From: Rubrobacter sp.
GTDB taxonomy: Bacteria; Actinomycetota; Rubrobacteria; Rubrobacterales; Rubrobacteraceae
Assembly (NCBI GenBank): GCA_016781705.1
Contig: JADDPV010000265.1
Coordinates: forward strand, 1 to 5,134
DNA: 5,134 nt
Direction: 5' to 3'
The translations under genes and the position numbers were made by a program. Of this stretch, positions 4,377 to 5,134 are shown piece by piece; position 1 is the stretch's first letter, and each line of letters begins with the position of its first letter. The notes under the pieces were generated by a model that saw nothing but the letters and a program-made list of their open reading frames with translations, was not told where the DNA came from and made no database searches.

Positions 4377-5134
4377 TCACCGCCCGTCTCTTCCCTGGTC
4401 TGCGCGCTGTGCTTCCCGCAGCCCGGCGTAGACCTCCCCGTATCGGGCATAAGCGTCTTCGTAGAGGCCCGCTTCCGCCGTCGGCCGCACGGCCTCGACG
4501 GGCTCCGGCGCGAGGGCCAGGGTGTCTGCGACGGTATCGTATGCTCCGGCGGCCACGCCCCCGAGGAAGGCTGCGCCCCGCGCCGAGGCTCTCGGGGCGA
4601 CGGCGTCGGGCAGGACGGAGAGCTCACGCTCGAGCACGTCCGCGAGGAGCCGGCGCCAGGGCTTCTTCACCGTGCCGCCGCCGGCGAGCCGTATCTCCCC
4701 GATCCGCACCCCGGCCCTCTCCAACGCTTCGAGGCCCTCGCGCAGCGCGAACGCCACGCCTTCGAAGGCGGCGCGCAGGAGATGGGCGCGTCCGCTGCAG
4801 AGGCCCAGGCCGATCCACGCCCCGCGTGCCTCCGGGTCCAGGTGCGGCGTGCGCTCCCCCGAGAGATACGGCAGAAAGAGGACGCCGCCCGCGCCGGGTC
4901 CGACCGAGAAGGCTTCGTGGTAGGCGGTCTGCCAGGAGACGCCGAGGACCTTGAGGACCCACTCGAGGGCGAGGCCGGCGTTCTGGATGGCAGCCATCGC
5001 GTAGAAGTGTCCCGGGGGTTGGTCGTGGGCGGCGCGGTAGAGGTGGGTCCGGAGGTCGGGGTCGGGGCTGGTTTTTGAGGCCAGGATCTGACCGCCCGTC
5101 CCGACGGTGAGCTGGACCGGTCCGGGCTCCAGAA
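4377..5134 (-). CDS. xylB: FGGY-family carbohydrate kinase, xylulokinase-like; C-terminal part, runs off the right edge
   Basis: Cytosolic ATP-dependent sugar kinase; best fit is phosphorylation of D-xylulose to xylulose 5-phosphate for the pentose phosphate pathway. The frame is open from the right edge, and 251 residues precede the TGA at 4379-4377; the family is about 480-520 long, so the sugar-binding N-terminal domain is outside. In visible numbering: VGTGGQ (10-15, the family's GTSG phosphate loop), GGVLFLPYLSGERTPHLDP (82-100, strongly xylulokinase-like), a full match to the FGGY signature 2 at 104-124 (GAWIGL, seven residues, HLLRAAFE), and LAGGGTVKKPWRRLLAD (149-165, adenosine-binding GGG). 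Gluconate or other FGGY kinases remain possible, so the symbol is provisional. The ATG at 4997 is internal, because family sequence continues upstream of it. It converges on the deacylase remnant; the hairpin at 4269-4311 may end its transcript. Confidence 0.9.
   Translation of the reverse strand, partial: LEPGPVQLTVGTGGQILASKTSPDPDLRTHLYRAAHDQPPGHFYAMAAIQNAGLALEWVLKVLGVSWQTAYHEAFSVGPGAGGVLFLPYLSGERTPHLDPEARGAWIGLGLCSGRAHLLRAAFEGVAFALREGLEALERAGVRIGEIRLAGGGTVKKPWRRLLADVLERELSVLPDAVAPRASARGAAFLGGVAAGAYDTVADTLALAPEPVEAVRPTAEAGLYEDAYARYGEVYAGLREAQRADQGRDGR

Noticed and set aside
4052..4954. 300-codon + strand frame across the kinase gene
   Set aside because: Extremely Arg/Pro-rich, crosses both decaying intergenic DNA and the antisense of a well-conserved FGGY kinase; not a gene.

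Overview
The window is very GC-rich, with coding sequence dominated by G/C-ending codons, frequent AGG arginine codons and occasional ATA isoleucine codons, and GTG/TTG starts. With the gene content this suggests a high-GC actinobacterium, perhaps of the Rubrobacter type. That is an impression from composition and protein style, since there is no rRNA or marker gene to confirm it.

Left part (1-3464, + strand): three metabolic genes in a row. The first is the C-terminal ~350 residues of an NAD(P)-dependent malic enzyme, cut by the window edge. The second is a complete iron-containing (type III) alcohol dehydrogenase with all four metal ligands. The third is a complete FAD-dependent oxidoreductase of the D-amino-acid oxidase/sarcosine oxidase beta class. 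The last two are separated by one to four bases and are almost certainly co-transcribed and translationally coupled. A 65-base gap with a possible weak hairpin and a -10-like TATGCT separates the malic enzyme from them. All three are redox enzymes of central or catabolic carbon metabolism; no single pathway is proved by the sequence.

Middle part (3465-4376): no intact gene, but this is the most structured part of the window. Two tandem GGGAC-type operator-like boxes (3520-3537, a perfect 8+2+8 palindrome, and 3544-3560, a degenerate copy) lie 24 bp apart, directly upstream of a plausible -35/-10 pair (TATACA, 17 bp, TAGACT). This is the layout of an activator-dependent promoter, and the boxes resemble DosR/DevR sites. 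About 4 bases after the predicted transcription start begins a 15-bp stem whose loop carries six cytosines followed by TCCT, containing CCTCCT, the complement of a Shine-Dalgarno AGGAGG. Together these look like a regulated small RNA or structured leader, with some likeness to C-rich-loop sRNAs such as actinobacterial 6C RNA. Downstream is the N-terminal stub of an M20-family (ArgE/DapE-like) deacylase, stopped by TAG after 60 codons and then degraded. Beyond it are coding-like scraps and a perfect 16-bp inverted repeat at 4269-4311.

Right part (4377-5134, - strand): the C-terminal half of an FGGY-family sugar kinase, most like xylulokinase (XylB), running off the right edge. It faces the deacylase stub. 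The 4269-4311 hairpin lies 65 bases past its stop and is the best candidate for its transcription end.
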